In this document: positions 18,654-28,457 of the stretch, piece after piece
Position numbering within the stretch: position 1 is the first letter of the stretch
Layout of the letters: the number at the start of each line of letters is the position of its first letter
Assembly: GCF_019754935.1 (NCBI RefSeq)
Contig: NZ_JAGSOA010000003.1
Span: forward strand, 310,001 to 374,000
Length of the DNA: 64,000 nt
Source: Corynebacterium parakroppenstedtii
Lineage (GTDB): Bacteria > Actinomycetota > Actinomycetes > Mycobacteriales > Mycobacteriaceae
Reading direction: 5' to 3'
The notes under the pieces: generated by a model
Databases searched by the model: none
Told to the model about the DNA's origin: nothing
The model's input: only the letters and a program-made list of their open reading frames with translations
Program-made: the position numbers and the translations under genes

Positions 18654-20882
18654 TTATTTCTCTGCGGTGAGGCTCGATGAATCTGCTTCGTCTGCAGTAT
18701 CCGCGTCCTGGTCCTCAAAGCGTTTCACAACATACTTGAGAACCTCGGCAACCCCGTCGTCTTCCACTGAGGAAGTCACCCAGGAAGCGTCGCGAATGAG
18801 GTCCCGATCGGCGTTCCCCATGGTGATACCCGCGCCAACATAGGAGAGTAATTCGGTGTCATTGGGCATATCGCCGAAGGCAATAACGTGGGACGGATCT
18901 ATTCCTTTGTTATGGAAATACCATTCGGCGCCGGTCGATTTATTCACGCCGATGGGCCCTAGTTCTATAGATCCATACGGGTTGGAATAGGTGAGCGTGC
19001 TTCTTTCCCGAACACTATCATCGAGCGCATCCGCGATATCTTCACTCGGCATATCCGCTTTAACAACAATTTTAACGGCAGTGTTATCGACTGTGCGCAC
19101 AATTATCTCGGCGTCTGGAATATCTTCCTCAATTTGATGTGTGAGAATATCAGCTCCGCCTTCGAAAAAGCCTTCTACGTGGAGCACGCGTTTATCCTTG
19201 GTGTCATAAACCACGGCACCATTCGCGCAGATGGCAACGGGCGAGATTGGGAGTTGGTCCACAACAGGGTCAACTTCTTCAATGGCCCGCCCGGTAGCCA
19301 AGAGCACCTCGACGCCATGCGCGTTGAGCTGGTCGAATACGTCGCGTGTAGCGTCGCTAATTGTATTCTCGTGAAGGATTGTTCCGTCTATATCGGAACA
19401 AACAGCAGCCACATCTGACGGTAATTTCGATTTAATGCGTGCTGGTATTTTGTCCCGAATCTGTTTCGTCTGCCCGATAAGTGAGGTTAGTGTCTTATCT
19501 AATGACATCCATTCAACATCACGCGTCGCATCCGTCATTGAAGCGGTAGCAGCCTGCACTGATTGAAGCAATTCGCGTGAGGAACGGTAGAAAGAATCTC
19601 GCGCCTCGATAATCTTCGAGGCTCCCTCGTGATTATTCTTAGAGGTCTCCTCGTAGAGGGAATCGAAACTCGTCTGCAAAGACTCGACGATCTTTTCAGC
19701 ACCGTCGGCGCGCTTATCTTTTTCCTTCTTCTTCGAGGCCTTCTCAGCCTTCGCCTTCTCTGCTTTCTCCGCCTTTTCTGCCTCTTTTTCGGCGGTCTTC
19801 GCTTCCTTTATTTCTTCTTTGCGCTTATTCTTTTCGAGCTTATCCGCCCGTTTACGCAGCTTCGTTTCCTCATCGGCTTGCCACGGCATTTTCTCATTCA
19901 ACGCCGCCGCAGATTCAGTGACGGAGTCACGGGCGCTCACCGAGGCAGACTTCACCGCGTCGGAGCTCTTCGCCCACGCGTCGGAGCTCATGCTCACACT
20001 CTTGTTGACGATATCGCGGGTTGTCGTCGTCACGACATGCGTCAAGTTATTCAGATCGTCCCGCAGTTTGCGGATGCGATGCCGCTCCTCAGCGACGGCG
20101 TTGTCCTCCCGCTGGGCAACTTCAAACGGTGGGGCAGCTCCGCCGTATCGGGCCGGAATCCAGTATTCGTCGCCCTTAATTGGGCCGTTGTCCTGCAGGT
20201 ACATCTCCCACAGCCTGTCCAGGTCATTGACCATTACATCGCGGAGACGATCCGTCTCTGTTGCCGCGTCACCATCAGGGTGAATAGGTGAGAGAACGTT
20301 GATATAAATCGGGGTTCGCGTGCGCCCCAACCGTTTCGGGTGCCCCTTCGTCCAGACACGCTGGGAGCCAACAATGGTGACCGGGATCAAGGGCACCCCG
20401 GCTTCCTGGGCCATTCTCACGGCACCTTTGCGGAAATCCTTGATTTCAAAGCTGCGCGAAATGGTCGATTCCGGGAACATACCGACCAAACGGCCCGATC
20501 GGAGATAATCCACAGCCTGCCGGTATGACTCGCTCCCGTCGATCCGGTCCACGGGAATGTGTTTCATTCCACGCATGATCGGCCCCGCAATGGGGTGATC
20601 GAATACTTCGGATTTGGCCATGTAGCGCACATATCGGCGGCAGCTTCGGAACGGAATTCCCGCGTAGGCAAAGTCAAGATAACCGGTGTGGTTCATCACC
20701 ACAACGGCACCTCCTTTGGCCGGTACATTCTCGGTTCCTGTCACTCGAAAACGGAGGCCTTCCAGAGTGAATAAGGTCCGAGCGAGGCCAATAATGCCGA
20801 AGTAAAATGGATCTGCCATAAGGCTCATCTTAACGGTGGGCTTATGGACACAGGAATTCACCAGCTTTTTTATGTTCATCAC
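18654..20882 (-). CDS. PlsC-type acyltransferase fused to a HAD phosphatase
   Basis: A 742-residue three-part protein. Residues about 25-250 form a 1-acylglycerol-3-phosphate acyltransferase domain with NHTGYLD (His65, Asp70) and FPEST (136-140). Residues about 270-460 are charged and partly coiled coil, including a Lys/Glu/Ala-rich run. Residues about 490-720 form a class IIB HAD phosphatase domain with SDIDGT (Asp497) and GDMPNDTELL. An acyltransferase making phosphatidic acid joined to a phosphatase suggests sequential lipid acylation and dephosphorylation, but the HAD substrate is not known. A downstream paralog encodes a stand-alone HAD. Probably membrane-associated. Confidence 0.82.
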   Translation of the reverse strand: MMNIKKLVNSCVHKPTVKMSLMADPFYFGIIGLARTLFTLEGLRFRVTGTENVPAKGGAVVVMNHTGYLDFAYAGIPFRSCRRYVRYMAKSEVFDHPIAGPIMRGMKHIPVDRIDGSESYRQAVDYLRSGRLVGMFPESTISRSFEIKDFRKGAVRMAQEAGVPLIPVTIVGSQRVWTKGHPKRLGRTRTPIYINVLSPIHPDGDAATETDRLRDVMVNDLDRLWEMYLQDNGPIKGDEYWIPARYGGAAPPFEVAQREDNAVAEERHRIRKLRDDLNNLTHVVTTTTRDIVNKSVSMSSDAWAKSSDAVKSASVSARDSVTESAAALNEKMPWQADEETKLRKRADKLEKNKRKEEIKEAKTAEKEAEKAEKAEKAKAEKASKKKEKDKRADGAEKIVESLQTSFDSLYEETSKNNHEGASKIIEARDSFYRSSRELLQSVQAATASMTDATRDVEWMSLDKTLTSLIGQTKQIRDKIPARIKSKLPSDVAAVCSDIDGTILHENTISDATRDVFDQLNAHGVEVLLATGRAIEEVDPVVDQLPISPVAICANGAVVYDTKDKRVLHVEGFFEGGADILTHQIEEDIPDAEIIVRTVDNTAVKIVVKADMPSEDIADALDDSVRERSTLTYSNPYGSIELGPIGVNKSTGAEWYFHNKGIDPSHVIAFGDMPNDTELLSYVGAGITMGNADRDLIRDASWVTSSVEDDGVAEVLKYVVKRFEDQDADTADEADSSSLTAEK

Positions 20883-21361
20883 GCGACGATTGCGTCATCT
20901 GTGGGCACTGCAGAGAAGCTCACATGGCGTCGAAACCCGTCGAATAGCCCCGATTGTCACCCCCGTACAGGGTTAATTTTGAGATTAATTTACCACCGAA
21001 TTCCGATCATTAACGGGCATAAATAACGGAAATATTGCGCCAAACGGGCATAAATAAACCTTTATTAGCCATAGCTCCAGCACCCGCCACGACCGCCGGT
21101 AGTTCACTGCCGGAAACTACTACCTACGCGACCGTAGGTAAAAGCTCACGCAGGTCCGCGCCAGATGATAGCGTCGACACCGTAAATAATGTGACCTTCA
21201 CATCTCATTGAGTGAGTACGAGAGCTACGTAACACAACGACGGTGAACCTCCCTCCTGGTCCAGACCCCTGGCACCCACAAGGAGGACGAACCACCTTCG
21301 CACAGTGCTACCCTTCCAGCTCTTTCACACGTGCTCAGCTTGAAGGAGGAACCTAGCAACT
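20883..21361 (+). promoter_or_regulatory. glpD upstream region with direct repeats and a TGTGA/TCACA dyad
   Basis: A 479-base gap without a convincing gene. It holds two exact copies of ACGGGCATAAATAA at 21013-21026 and 21044-21057, whose starts are 31 bases apart, close to three helical turns. A 13-bp palindrome TGTGACCTTCACA is at 21190-21202; its half-sites match the CRP/GlxR half-site but the spacer is three instead of six. AAGGAGGA at about 21343 is the glpD ribosome site. These are candidate operators for glycerol or carbon control. Confidence 0.45.
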
Positions 21362-23089
21362 ATGGCGATCTCAGCCACTAGCACTTCACTGAACAAAGAA
21401 CAGCGCGAACAAGCGTGGGAAGACTTCGGTAAAGAGCACTACGACATGGTCATCATCGGCGGAGGATCCGTCGGGGCCGGTACAGCACTAGACGCCGCAA
21501 CTCGTGGTTTGAAAGTTGCCGTCCTGGAAACCCGTGACTTCGCTGGAGGTACCTCCTCACGCTCATCCAAGATGTTCCACGGCGGTCTCCGTTACCTCGC
21601 CATGCTGGACTTCCGGCTTGTCGCTGAGGGGCTTCGCGAACGCGAACTCAGCATGTCCGGCCTGGCCCCACACCTGGTTAAGCCGCTGAAATTCATCTTC
21701 CCGCTGGAGCACCGCATCTGGCAGCGTCCATTCATGGCGTCGGGCTTCATGTTGTACGACCTCATGGGTGGCGCAAAGTCCGTGCCGATGCAGAAGCACT
21801 ACACACGCAAGGGCATGCTCAAGCTCTCCCCCGGGTTGAAGGAAGATGCACTCGTCGGTGGTGTTCGTTACTTCGACACTCTTGTCGACGACGCCCGCCA
21901 CACGATGACCGTTCTGCGTACGGCGGCAGAGTTCGGCGCAACGATCCGCCCCTCCACCCAGGTCGTCGATTTCGAGAAGGACGGGGACCGCATCACCGGC
22001 GCGAAGATCGTCGACACTGATTCTGGCCGAACAACCACCATTCACGGGTCGGTCTTTGTCAATGCCACCGGTATTTGGAATGACGAGATCGAAAAGCTCG
22101 CCGGTGTCGAGGGCAAATTCCACGTTCACACCTCCAAGGGTGTTCACATCGTCGTCCCGAAGTCGGTTTTGCCTGGCGACGTTGCCCTCACGTTCGTCAC
22201 GGAAAAATCCGTTCTCTTCGTGATCCCGTGGGGTGAGTACTGGATCATCGGTACCACCGACACCGACTGGACCATGAACCTGGCCAACCCCGCACCGACG
22301 CGAGCCGATATCGACTACATCTTGGAGCACATCAACGCCAAGGTGAAGCGCCAGATCACGTACGATGACATCGTCGGCGTGTACGCGGGACTCCGCCCGC
22401 TGGTTGCCGGTTCCTCGGATTCGACGACGAACCTGTCTCGTAACCACGCCGTCGCCCGCGTTGCCCCTAGCCTTGTGTCTGTGGCTGGCGGTAAGTACAC
22501 GACCTACCGCGTGATCGGTGCCGATACGGTCGACGCCGCCAAGGAAGACATCCCATTCGATGTTCCGGATTCGGTGACCACGGATGTTCCGCTTCTCGGT
22601 GCCGACGGCTACCACGCGTTGGCCAACCAGATTCCGCAGCTGGCCAAGCGGCTGGGTATCTCCGAAAAGACCGTGGAGCACTTGCTCAACCGCTATGGTT
22701 CGCTCATCTACGAAGTCCTGGCACCTGCTGATAAGGACAAGTCCCTGCTTGAGCCGATCCCGGGTGCACCGGCCTACTTAATGGCTGAAGCACTGTATGC
22801 AGCTACCCACGAGGGTGCGGCTCACCTGGAGGACATCCTTCACCGCCGTATGCGCCTCGCGATGGAATATGACCACCGTGGCGTCGAATGTGCGGAAGCC
22901 GTCTCCAAGCTGGTTGCGGACACGATGGGCTGGGATGAAAAGGCCCGCAAGGAAGAGATCAAGGTCTTCACGGATCGTGTCGAGGCTCAGAAGAAGGCTG
23001 AAAAAGAGCTAACCGACGAGTCCGCTAACAAGATCGAGGCGAGCGTCGAAGATACTCGCCCGGACGTCGATACTTCTCAGGACAGGTGA
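21362..23089 (+). CDS. glpD: Glycerol-3-phosphate dehydrogenase, respiratory (FAD)
   Basis: Oxidises sn-glycerol-3-phosphate to dihydroxyacetone phosphate at the membrane, passing electrons to quinone. The 575-residue protein has the FAD motif IIGGGSVGAGTALDAA at 31-46, then FAGGTSSRSSKMFHGGLRYL (FAD-dependent G3P dehydrogenase signature) and the C-terminal helical domain. AAGGAGGA precedes the ATG. It starts the operon glpD-glpF-glpK: glpF begins one base after the glpD stop. The tail after residue 540 is charged and low complexity. Confidence 0.93.
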   Translation: MAISATSTSLNKEQREQAWEDFGKEHYDMVIIGGGSVGAGTALDAATRGLKVAVLETRDFAGGTSSRSSKMFHGGLRYLAMLDFRLVAEGLRERELSMSGLAPHLVKPLKFIFPLEHRIWQRPFMASGFMLYDLMGGAKSVPMQKHYTRKGMLKLSPGLKEDALVGGVRYFDTLVDDARHTMTVLRTAAEFGATIRPSTQVVDFEKDGDRITGAKIVDTDSGRTTTIHGSVFVNATGIWNDEIEKLAGVEGKFHVHTSKGVHIVVPKSVLPGDVALTFVTEKSVLFVIPWGEYWIIGTTDTDWTMNLANPAPTRADIDYILEHINAKVKRQITYDDIVGVYAGLRPLVAGSSDSTTNLSRNHAVARVAPSLVSVAGGKYTTYRVIGADTVDAAKEDIPFDVPDSVTTDVPLLGADGYHALANQIPQLAKRLGISEKTVEHLLNRYGSLIYEVLAPADKDKSLLEPIPGAPAYLMAEALYAATHEGAAHLEDILHRRMRLAMEYDHRGVECAEAVSKLVADTMGWDEKARKEEIKVFTDRVEAQKKAEKELTDESANKIEASVEDTRPDVDTSQDR

Positions 23090-23090
23090 G

Positions 23091-23840
23091 ATGGAAACGC
23101 TAACAGGCCCCCAAGCCATGGGGTGGGAATTCTTCGGCACGATGATGCTGATGCTGTTTGGTAACGGTGTGTGTGCCGCGGTCAATCTCCGGACGTCCAC
23201 GGCCCGCAACACCAACTGGCTGACCATTGCTTTTGGCTGGGGTCTCGCAGTGTTTATCGGCGCGAGTATCGCTGACAAAACCGGCGGCCACCTGAACCCG
23301 GCCGTCACCTTATCCCTTGCTATTGACGACAAACTCGAGTGGTCACTCGTCCCCTGGTACTTCGGTGGACAGATGCTCGGTGCGATGGCTGGTGCGTTCC
23401 TAGCGTGGGCAGCATTCAAGCAATTGTTTGATGCCAACAACCTGGATGAGAACGGACATAACGTCAAGGGAAATGCCACCACGCAAGGCATTTTCTTCAC
23501 CGTTCCCGCTCATCCCAATAACTTTTGGAATGCATTAACAGAGTTCATCGCCACGTACTCATTGTTGGTCTTCATTCTCCTCGGGCCTTCCGGTGGAGAC
23601 TTGGGACCGCTCAAGTACTTCGGCGTTGCATTCATCATCGTCGCTATCGGTTTGTCCCTCGGTACACCCACCGGGTACGCGATTAACCCCGTGCGTGACC
23701 TTGGCCCGCGCCTGATGTACGCCTTCGTACTGCCCATTAAGGACAAAGGTGCAGCACAGTGGGCATACGCTTGGGTGCCGATCGTCGGACCGATGCTCGG
23801 TGCTGTTGCCGCCGGCCTCACCGCCGTAGCCCTCGGATAA
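23091..23840 (+). CDS. glpF: Aquaglyceroporin / glycerol facilitator
   Basis: A 249-residue MIP-family channel with six TM segments for glycerol entry. The first pore motif is NPA (69-71, in [11 protein letters not shown]); the second reads NPV followed by Arg-Asp (Asn199, in [11 protein letters not shown]), where Asp after Arg is typical of glycerol-conducting members. The valine in place of alanine in the second motif is unusual. The ATG is one base after the glpD stop and glpK follows, so glycerol is the physiological substrate. Confidence 0.9.
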   Translation: METLTGPQAMGWEFFGTMMLMLFGNGVCAAVNLRTSTARNTNWLTIAFGWGLAVFIGASIADKTGGHLNPAVTLSLAIDDKLEWSLVPWYFGGQMLGAMAGAFLAWAAFKQLFDANNLDENGHNVKGNATTQGIFFTVPAHPNNFWNALTEFIATYSLLVFILLGPSGGDLGPLKYFGVAFIIVAIGLSLGTPTGYAINPVRDLGPRLMYAFVLPIKDKGAAQWAYAWVPIVGPMLGAVAAGLTAVALG

Positions 23841-23977
23841 ATCATGAATATAGTGCGCTCCGCCCGACCCGTCAGTGTCGCCCGGGGCGCGCTTGTATAT
23901 ACGCGAAGGAACAACACTCCCCTCCACGACCCCACGAACTCGACTCACACCCGCACGACAACGCAGTAACTATCCAA

Positions 23978-24004
23978 CACACTTTTGGACCACACACTTT
24001 TGGA
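23978..24004 (+). repeat. Short direct repeat covering the glpK ribosome site
   Basis: CACACTTTTGGA occurs at 23978-23989 and again at 23993-24004. The second copy supplies the GGAGA ribosome site of glpK; the first presents a second GGA. It looks like a local 15-base duplication within the glpF-glpK spacer. Confidence 0.6.
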
Positions 24005-24010
24005 GATCCC

Positions 24011-25549
24011 ATGCCAGAGAAATATGTAGCAGCCATCGACCAGGGAACCACCTCCACCCGGTGCATTCTCTTCCGCCACGACGGGTCCATTGCCACCGTC
24101 GCCCAGTTCGAGCACAAGCAGATCTTCCCGAAGAAGGGCTGGGTTGAGCACGACGCCAACGAAATTTGGAACAACACCCGACGCGCCGTCGGTGAAGCCA
24201 TGGCGGAACTGGACATTTCCGTCAACGACGTCGTTTCTGTCGGCATCACCAACCAGCGTGAAACGACGGTGGTCTGGGACAAGAACACCGGCGAGCCCAT
24301 CTACAACGCGATCGTGTGGCAGGACACCCGCACTAACGACATCGCGCAGCGCCTTGCTGGCGACGAAGGCCCAGACCGTTGGCGCAAGACGACGGGTGTT
24401 CGCCTGAACTCGTACCCCGCCGGCCCCAAGATCATGTGGATTTTGGAAAACGTGGAAGGTGCCCGCGAGAAGGCAGAAAAGGGCGACCTCCTCTTCGGCA
24501 CAATCGACACCTGGCTCTTGTGGAACCTCACCGGTGGTGTCGACGGCGACAACGGCAACCCCGCTTTGCACGTCACCGACGTGACCAACGCTTCCCGTAC
24601 GTCGCTCATGGACCTCAAGACGCTGCAGTGGGATGAGGACCTGTGCAAGGCGATGGACATCCCGCAGTCCATGCTTCCGGAGATTCGCCCGTCGATCGGC
24701 GATTTCCGTACGGTGCGCGCCCGCGGTTCGCTGGCCGGCGTCCCGATCCGTGGCGTGCTCGGTGACCAGCAGGCCGCCATGTTCGGCCAGTGTTGCTTCG
24801 GCAACGGCGACGCGAAGAACACCTACGGAACCGGTTTGTTCATGCTGCTCAACACCGGCGCAAAGCCGAAGTGGAGTGACAACGGTTTGATCACCACGGT
24901 GTGCTACCAGATCGAGAACCAAAAGCCGGTCTACGCACTCGAAGGATCGGTCGCAATGGGTGGCTCCTTGGTGCAGTGGCTCCGCGACAACCTCCAGCTG
25001 ATTCCTAACGCGCCCTCGGTTGAAAACATGGCCAAGTCCGTGGAGGACAACGGTGGCGTCTACTTCGTCCCCGCCTTCTCTGGTCTGTTCGCTCCCCGGT
25101 GGCGTCCCGACGCTCGCGGTGTGATCGTCGGTCTGACGCGTTTTGCCAACCGCAATCACCTGGCACGTGCGGTCCTCGAAGCAACCGCATACCAAACCCG
25201 CGAGGTGCTTGACGCCATGGTCACGGACTCGGGCGTCGACATTAATGCCCTGAAGGTTGACGGCGGAATGGTCATGAATGAATTCCTCATGCAATTCCAG
25301 TCCGACATCATCAACACTGAGGTTGTCCGACCCAAGAACATCGAGACCACGGCGCTGGGTGCAGCGTACGCGGCTGGTCTGTCCGCTGGGTTCTGGGATT
25401 CGCTCAATGAGCTCAAGGAACAGAGCACTGTGGACAAGGTGTGGAAGCCAAAGATGGGCGAAGACGAGCGCAAGCAGCTCTACAGCGATTGGAACCGCGC
25501 CGTCGAACGCACCTACAACTGGGAGGAGAGCACCAACGAGCCCAGCTAA
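24011..25549 (+). CDS. glpK: Glycerol kinase
   Basis: Phosphorylates glycerol to sn-glycerol-3-phosphate with ATP, trapping it for GlpD. With the ATG at 24011 (GGAGA six bases upstream) it has 512 residues, normal for the family. [11 protein letters not shown] is the N-terminal phosphate loop, followed by [15 protein letters not shown] and the C-terminal [19 protein letters not shown] block; this is a standard FGGY kinase. The frame is open further upstream but the extra residues are not kinase-like. It lies 170 bases after glpF. Confidence 0.95.
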   Translation: MPEKYVAAIDQGTTSTRCILFRHDGSIATVAQFEHKQIFPKKGWVEHDANEIWNNTRRAVGEAMAELDISVNDVVSVGITNQRETTVVWDKNTGEPIYNAIVWQDTRTNDIAQRLAGDEGPDRWRKTTGVRLNSYPAGPKIMWILENVEGAREKAEKGDLLFGTIDTWLLWNLTGGVDGDNGNPALHVTDVTNASRTSLMDLKTLQWDEDLCKAMDIPQSMLPEIRPSIGDFRTVRARGSLAGVPIRGVLGDQQAAMFGQCCFGNGDAKNTYGTGLFMLLNTGAKPKWSDNGLITTVCYQIENQKPVYALEGSVAMGGSLVQWLRDNLQLIPNAPSVENMAKSVEDNGGVYFVPAFSGLFAPRWRPDARGVIVGLTRFANRNHLARAVLEATAYQTREVLDAMVTDSGVDINALKVDGGMVMNEFLMQFQSDIINTEVVRPKNIETTALGAAYAAGLSAGFWDSLNELKEQSTVDKVWKPKMGEDERKQLYSDWNRAVERTYNWEESTNEPS

Positions 25550-25565
25550 GTAGTGGGCCATTGAA

Positions 25566-25592
25566 GCGGGCTCTCTATCTTGAGCCCGTTAA
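25566..25592 (+). terminator. Terminator of the glp operon
   Basis: CGGGCTC (25567-25573) pairs with GAGCCCG (25582-25588) across an eight-base loop and is followed by TTAATTGT, 17 bases after the glpK stop. Confidence 0.75.
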
Positions 25593-25596
25593 TTGT

Positions 25597-25640
25597 GGAG
25601 TCCGGGGTTATTTGTGATTATTCCCCGGCTCCCCCGGTTA
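25597..25640 (+). terminator. Second hairpin after the glp terminator
   Basis: GGAG-T-CCGGGG pairs with CCCCGG-CTCC (25597-25632, one bulged T), followed by CCCCGGTTATTTAATT. It sits directly behind the first terminator and may back it up. Confidence 0.55.
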
Positions 25641-26441
25641 TTTAATTCACAATTTCGCCCGAGGTGATTTTTCGTTGGCATCGGGGCATAGAAATACGCC
25701 CGACATCGTTTATTCACTGTTACATATATCCCTACGTGACAACATTCACCAGGCATTACTTTTGTCGCGTCCACATTCTTTAGCGTGAAACTCCATTTTG
25801 AGATAGAGCACAACCCATCGAGTTAATCGTCGTTCATTTGTGTTATTCCTTACTCTCTCACCACGGCCTATCGCTCACGTATGCGTGACCCGTTTTTTAC
25901 TTTCACGGGAAATTGAGCACCCAGTCACCCCCGATCATTCACCGCATGATCACCCTCTCGGTCGCGCTTTAATCTCACCATCAGATAATTCCCCTACCTG
26001 GGCAAATGTGAAACAGTACTGCACTCCAGGATTACATGCGGGCGAGCAGAATCGTCTCACCTCCCACTCAACCCGGCGATAGCGATAGCCCATATCTCGG
26101 TTCATTACATTCCAGCCCCACACGGGGGTGGAACTGAACATTTTTTCTTCGTCAAACTTCTGAAGTGCATTAGTATTTTCTTTAGCGATATCTACCGATT
26201 GAATCAATACTTAGGTTGAGAGCATCGGCCAGAGGAATAAAACAGCGAGGCCCCCGTCGAGAAGAAATCTCGATATAGCAACCCCGAGCCCCTGTTTTTC
26301 TTCCGCTCTAAGACGTTCCCCACCGTGAAAGATTGAAATATCGGATAGACGAAGTGGTTAATTATCGCACTAGTTGTCTACTAGAACAGTGAAAATTAAC
26401 CGCGCCGACCATTGTTCATTTCTCCCCATACGAGGTTAAAA
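25641..26441 (+). promoter_or_regulatory. AT-rich leader region of the first lipase with nested dyads
   Basis: About 800 bases without a gene I can support. TCGAGA/TCTCGA forms a small dyad at 26257-26273. A larger nested dyad covers 26356-26401: GGTTAATT and AATTAACC outside, CACTAG/CTAG with AGTG inside, ending 40 bases before the lipase start. The final 35 bases before the ATG, including CATTGTTCAT and the GAGG ribosome site, are repeated almost unchanged before the second lipase. Confidence 0.45.
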
Positions 26442-27602
26442 ATGTCGTCCCTCAAGAAGGCCAGTGGCGCCGCTGTTCTCTCACTTGCAGTGATTTTCGG
26501 TTCGGGCACCATTGCCGCTGCCGAAGCGAACCCCGACGGAGTCGTACGCACCTACAACACCTACCCCGGCCGCATCACCGGTATGGTTGCCCCCGACGCT
26601 CAGGTCACTGACGGCACGTTCACGTCGACCGATGGCAAAGGCACCCAGATCTACTGGAAGAAAAACATCATTCCCAACGCCAAGGGAAGCATTGCTCTTA
26701 TCCACGGTCTGGCAGAGAACCAACAGCGTTACGACTACATCGCGTACCGTCTCAACTTGGCCGGATATAACGTTTACCGCCTTGATCACCGCGGTCACGG
26801 CCGTTCCGCAGAGCCATACAACAACGTTCATAAGGGGCTGATCGATAACTTCAACTACGTTATCGATGACATGAAACAGCTCGTCGACATGATCCATCAC
26901 GAGCAGTCCGGCAAGGTATACATGATGGGCCACTCCATGGGCGCCATGGCAGCTCAGATGTATTCAGTGGTCTACCCGGACACCATCGACGCAACCGTGA
27001 CCAACGGCGGTGGTGTACCTGTCAACAACTACGGCGAGAACACCCTCATGCCGGAATACAAGCACGCCGACGGGCAGTCCTACCCAACCTTCTTTGGCCC
27101 GTACCTGCCTAACGACGGCAAACGCCCGTTGGAGCCACTCGACGCCATGCTCGGATACGACGTTCAGGGTGTTCTAGACCAGTTCGGCTTGAAGTTGCCG
27201 CCGGATGCGGGCAAGCCGATCGAGTCCCCAGAGCCACTCAAGACCATCGACGTACCTAACGCTTTCAAGCTGGGTGTTGTCTCTGATCCGGATGTTCGTG
27301 ACCAGCTGTCTAACGATCCGCTCAACAGCAAGACCTTGAACGTATCGACGCTGTACCAGATCGCGTCCGCCCTGCTCTACACGGGTGCTCACGCGAAGAA
27401 CTACACGAAGCCGACGCTGATCATGCACGGTGACACCGACGGATTGGTTCCCTACCCGCTCGATATCAACTGGTACAACGCAGTCGGATCCACCGATAAG
27501 CACATGGTCCTGTGGAAAGGCGACATGCACGAAACCATGAACGAACCCTCCCGCAACGAAGTCATCGACCGCGCAATCGGGTTCATCGACGCGCACAACT
27601 AA
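26442..27602 (+). CDS. Secreted monoacylglycerol-lipase-like alpha/beta-hydrolase, copy 1
   Basis: A 386-residue secreted hydrolase. A signal peptide (KK, hydrophobic core at about 10-25, cleavage near AAAEA) is followed by the MGL-type fold: oxyanion IHGL (87-90), DHRGHGRS (115-122), the nucleophile Ser165 in GHSMG, Asp333 in GDTDGLVP and His363 in MHETMNEP. This resembles monoacylglycerol lipases, so release of fatty acid and glycerol from host monoacylglycerols outside the cell is likely; phospholipid or other esters are possible. The ATG at 26442 has GAGG upstream. A second, closely similar gene follows at 28458. The glp operon immediately upstream would use the glycerol. Confidence 0.87.
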   Translation: MSSLKKASGAAVLSLAVIFGSGTIAAAEANPDGVVRTYNTYPGRITGMVAPDAQVTDGTFTSTDGKGTQIYWKKNIIPNAKGSIALIHGLAENQQRYDYIAYRLNLAGYNVYRLDHRGHGRSAEPYNNVHKGLIDNFNYVIDDMKQLVDMIHHEQSGKVYMMGHSMGAMAAQMYSVVYPDTIDATVTNGGGVPVNNYGENTLMPEYKHADGQSYPTFFGPYLPNDGKRPLEPLDAMLGYDVQGVLDQFGLKLPPDAGKPIESPEPLKTIDVPNAFKLGVVSDPDVRDQLSNDPLNSKTLNVSTLYQIASALLYTGAHAKNYTKPTLIMHGDTDGLVPYPLDINWYNAVGSTDKHMVLWKGDMHETMNEPSRNEVIDRAIGFIDAHN

Positions 27603-27680
27603 TTACTCAGGGTTTGCGTCTCTCTCCAGTAAACATTGGCAGGTTGAGTTCTCTTGAACGAACGCAACCTTCCTCTTTCA

Positions 27681-27740
27681 CAAAGCTTCCCGTCATGCTG
27701 GCCGTTGTATTCATCCCATGCGGGAAGCTTTGTTGAATAT
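27681..27740 (+). terminator. Long-loop hairpin after lipase copy 1
   Basis: A perfect 12-bp stem CAAAGCTTCCCG / CGGGAAGCTTTG (27681-27692 with 27721-27732) encloses a 28-base loop and is followed by TTGAATATTAAAT. It lies 79 bases after the stop. Possible terminator; the loop is longer than usual. Confidence 0.5.
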
Positions 27741-28457
27741 TAAATACGCCGATCTTTTTTCACCACAAGTTTTCTCATCCAATTCCGAGAAACGAAGATT
27801 TTGGAGGGTTTTGCGAGGCAAGTAATTCATAATTGCCTCTGAACGCTTAAATCTCCTCGCGATCAATTATTTTTAGGTGCCGAGAGAAACAAATACGGTG
27901 TTTTGCTCCGTTATGAGCGGTGGTATATAGCGTCGAGCACAACAGGTAAGGACGTCCACATCGTTGGCCTTCTTGACTTTTTCTTGAAAATTAGTCAAGG
28001 CCCCCATCCGCCACCCCCGCCGCCGCGGTTCCGCGTGCCCAATTGGACGCTTTTCACCTCACGACCCCTACATAAAACAGGGGTTAGCCTGGCGCTTCTT
28101 ACTCTCACCCACAAACCACAAGCCCCCCATACACCCATCAACACCGCCCGTAGGCCAACACCCCGTAATCGACGCCACTTATACCCTATAACGAGGCTAG
28201 TACTAAAGAATATTGCTTCGGTTTTCTTTTCATCAATATTAAGCTGGTCGTCACAGTGATTTTCCGATATGCGTAAGTCACAAGTGAAACAAATACCTTC
28301 AGCATCCACCATGAGGTCACGCTCCTACTCCAAAGCGAGCATTACACCGCGACCACTATGCGGAGGGTATTTATTCACCTCATGTACAACGTGCAACACC
28401 GGATAGTTCACTGGATTAAGTTTCCCATTGTTCATCTCTCTCCACATGAGGTTTAAA
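27741..28457 (+). other. Non-coding stretch before lipase copy 2
   Basis: About 700 bases between the two lipases. It contains a C-rich segment around 28003-28030 and mixed AT-rich sequence. I find no gene with a ribosome site and no dyad like that before copy 1; only the last 35 bases (CATTGTTCATC through the GAGG site) are shared with the copy 1 leader. Confidence 0.5.

Noticed and set aside
21190..21202. Canonical GlxR/CRP site before glpD
   Set aside because: Half-sites match but the spacer is three bases rather than six, so I list it only as a dyad.
23945..25561. Very long open frame antisense to glpK (538 codons)
   Set aside because: It mirrors the codon-position bias of glpK, has no family motif, and glpK itself is certain. 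Similar antisense frames oppose glpD (21563-22681) and glf (10711-11784).
25950..26207. Minus-strand frame of 85 codons in the AT-rich gap before lipase 1
   Set aside because: The sequence is somewhat protein-like, but it starts at TTG without a ribosome site and shows no recognised domain.
27903..28259. Plus-strand frame with a run of prolines between the two lipases
   Set aside because: No ribosome site; proline run comes from a C-rich stretch; composition is not protein-like.
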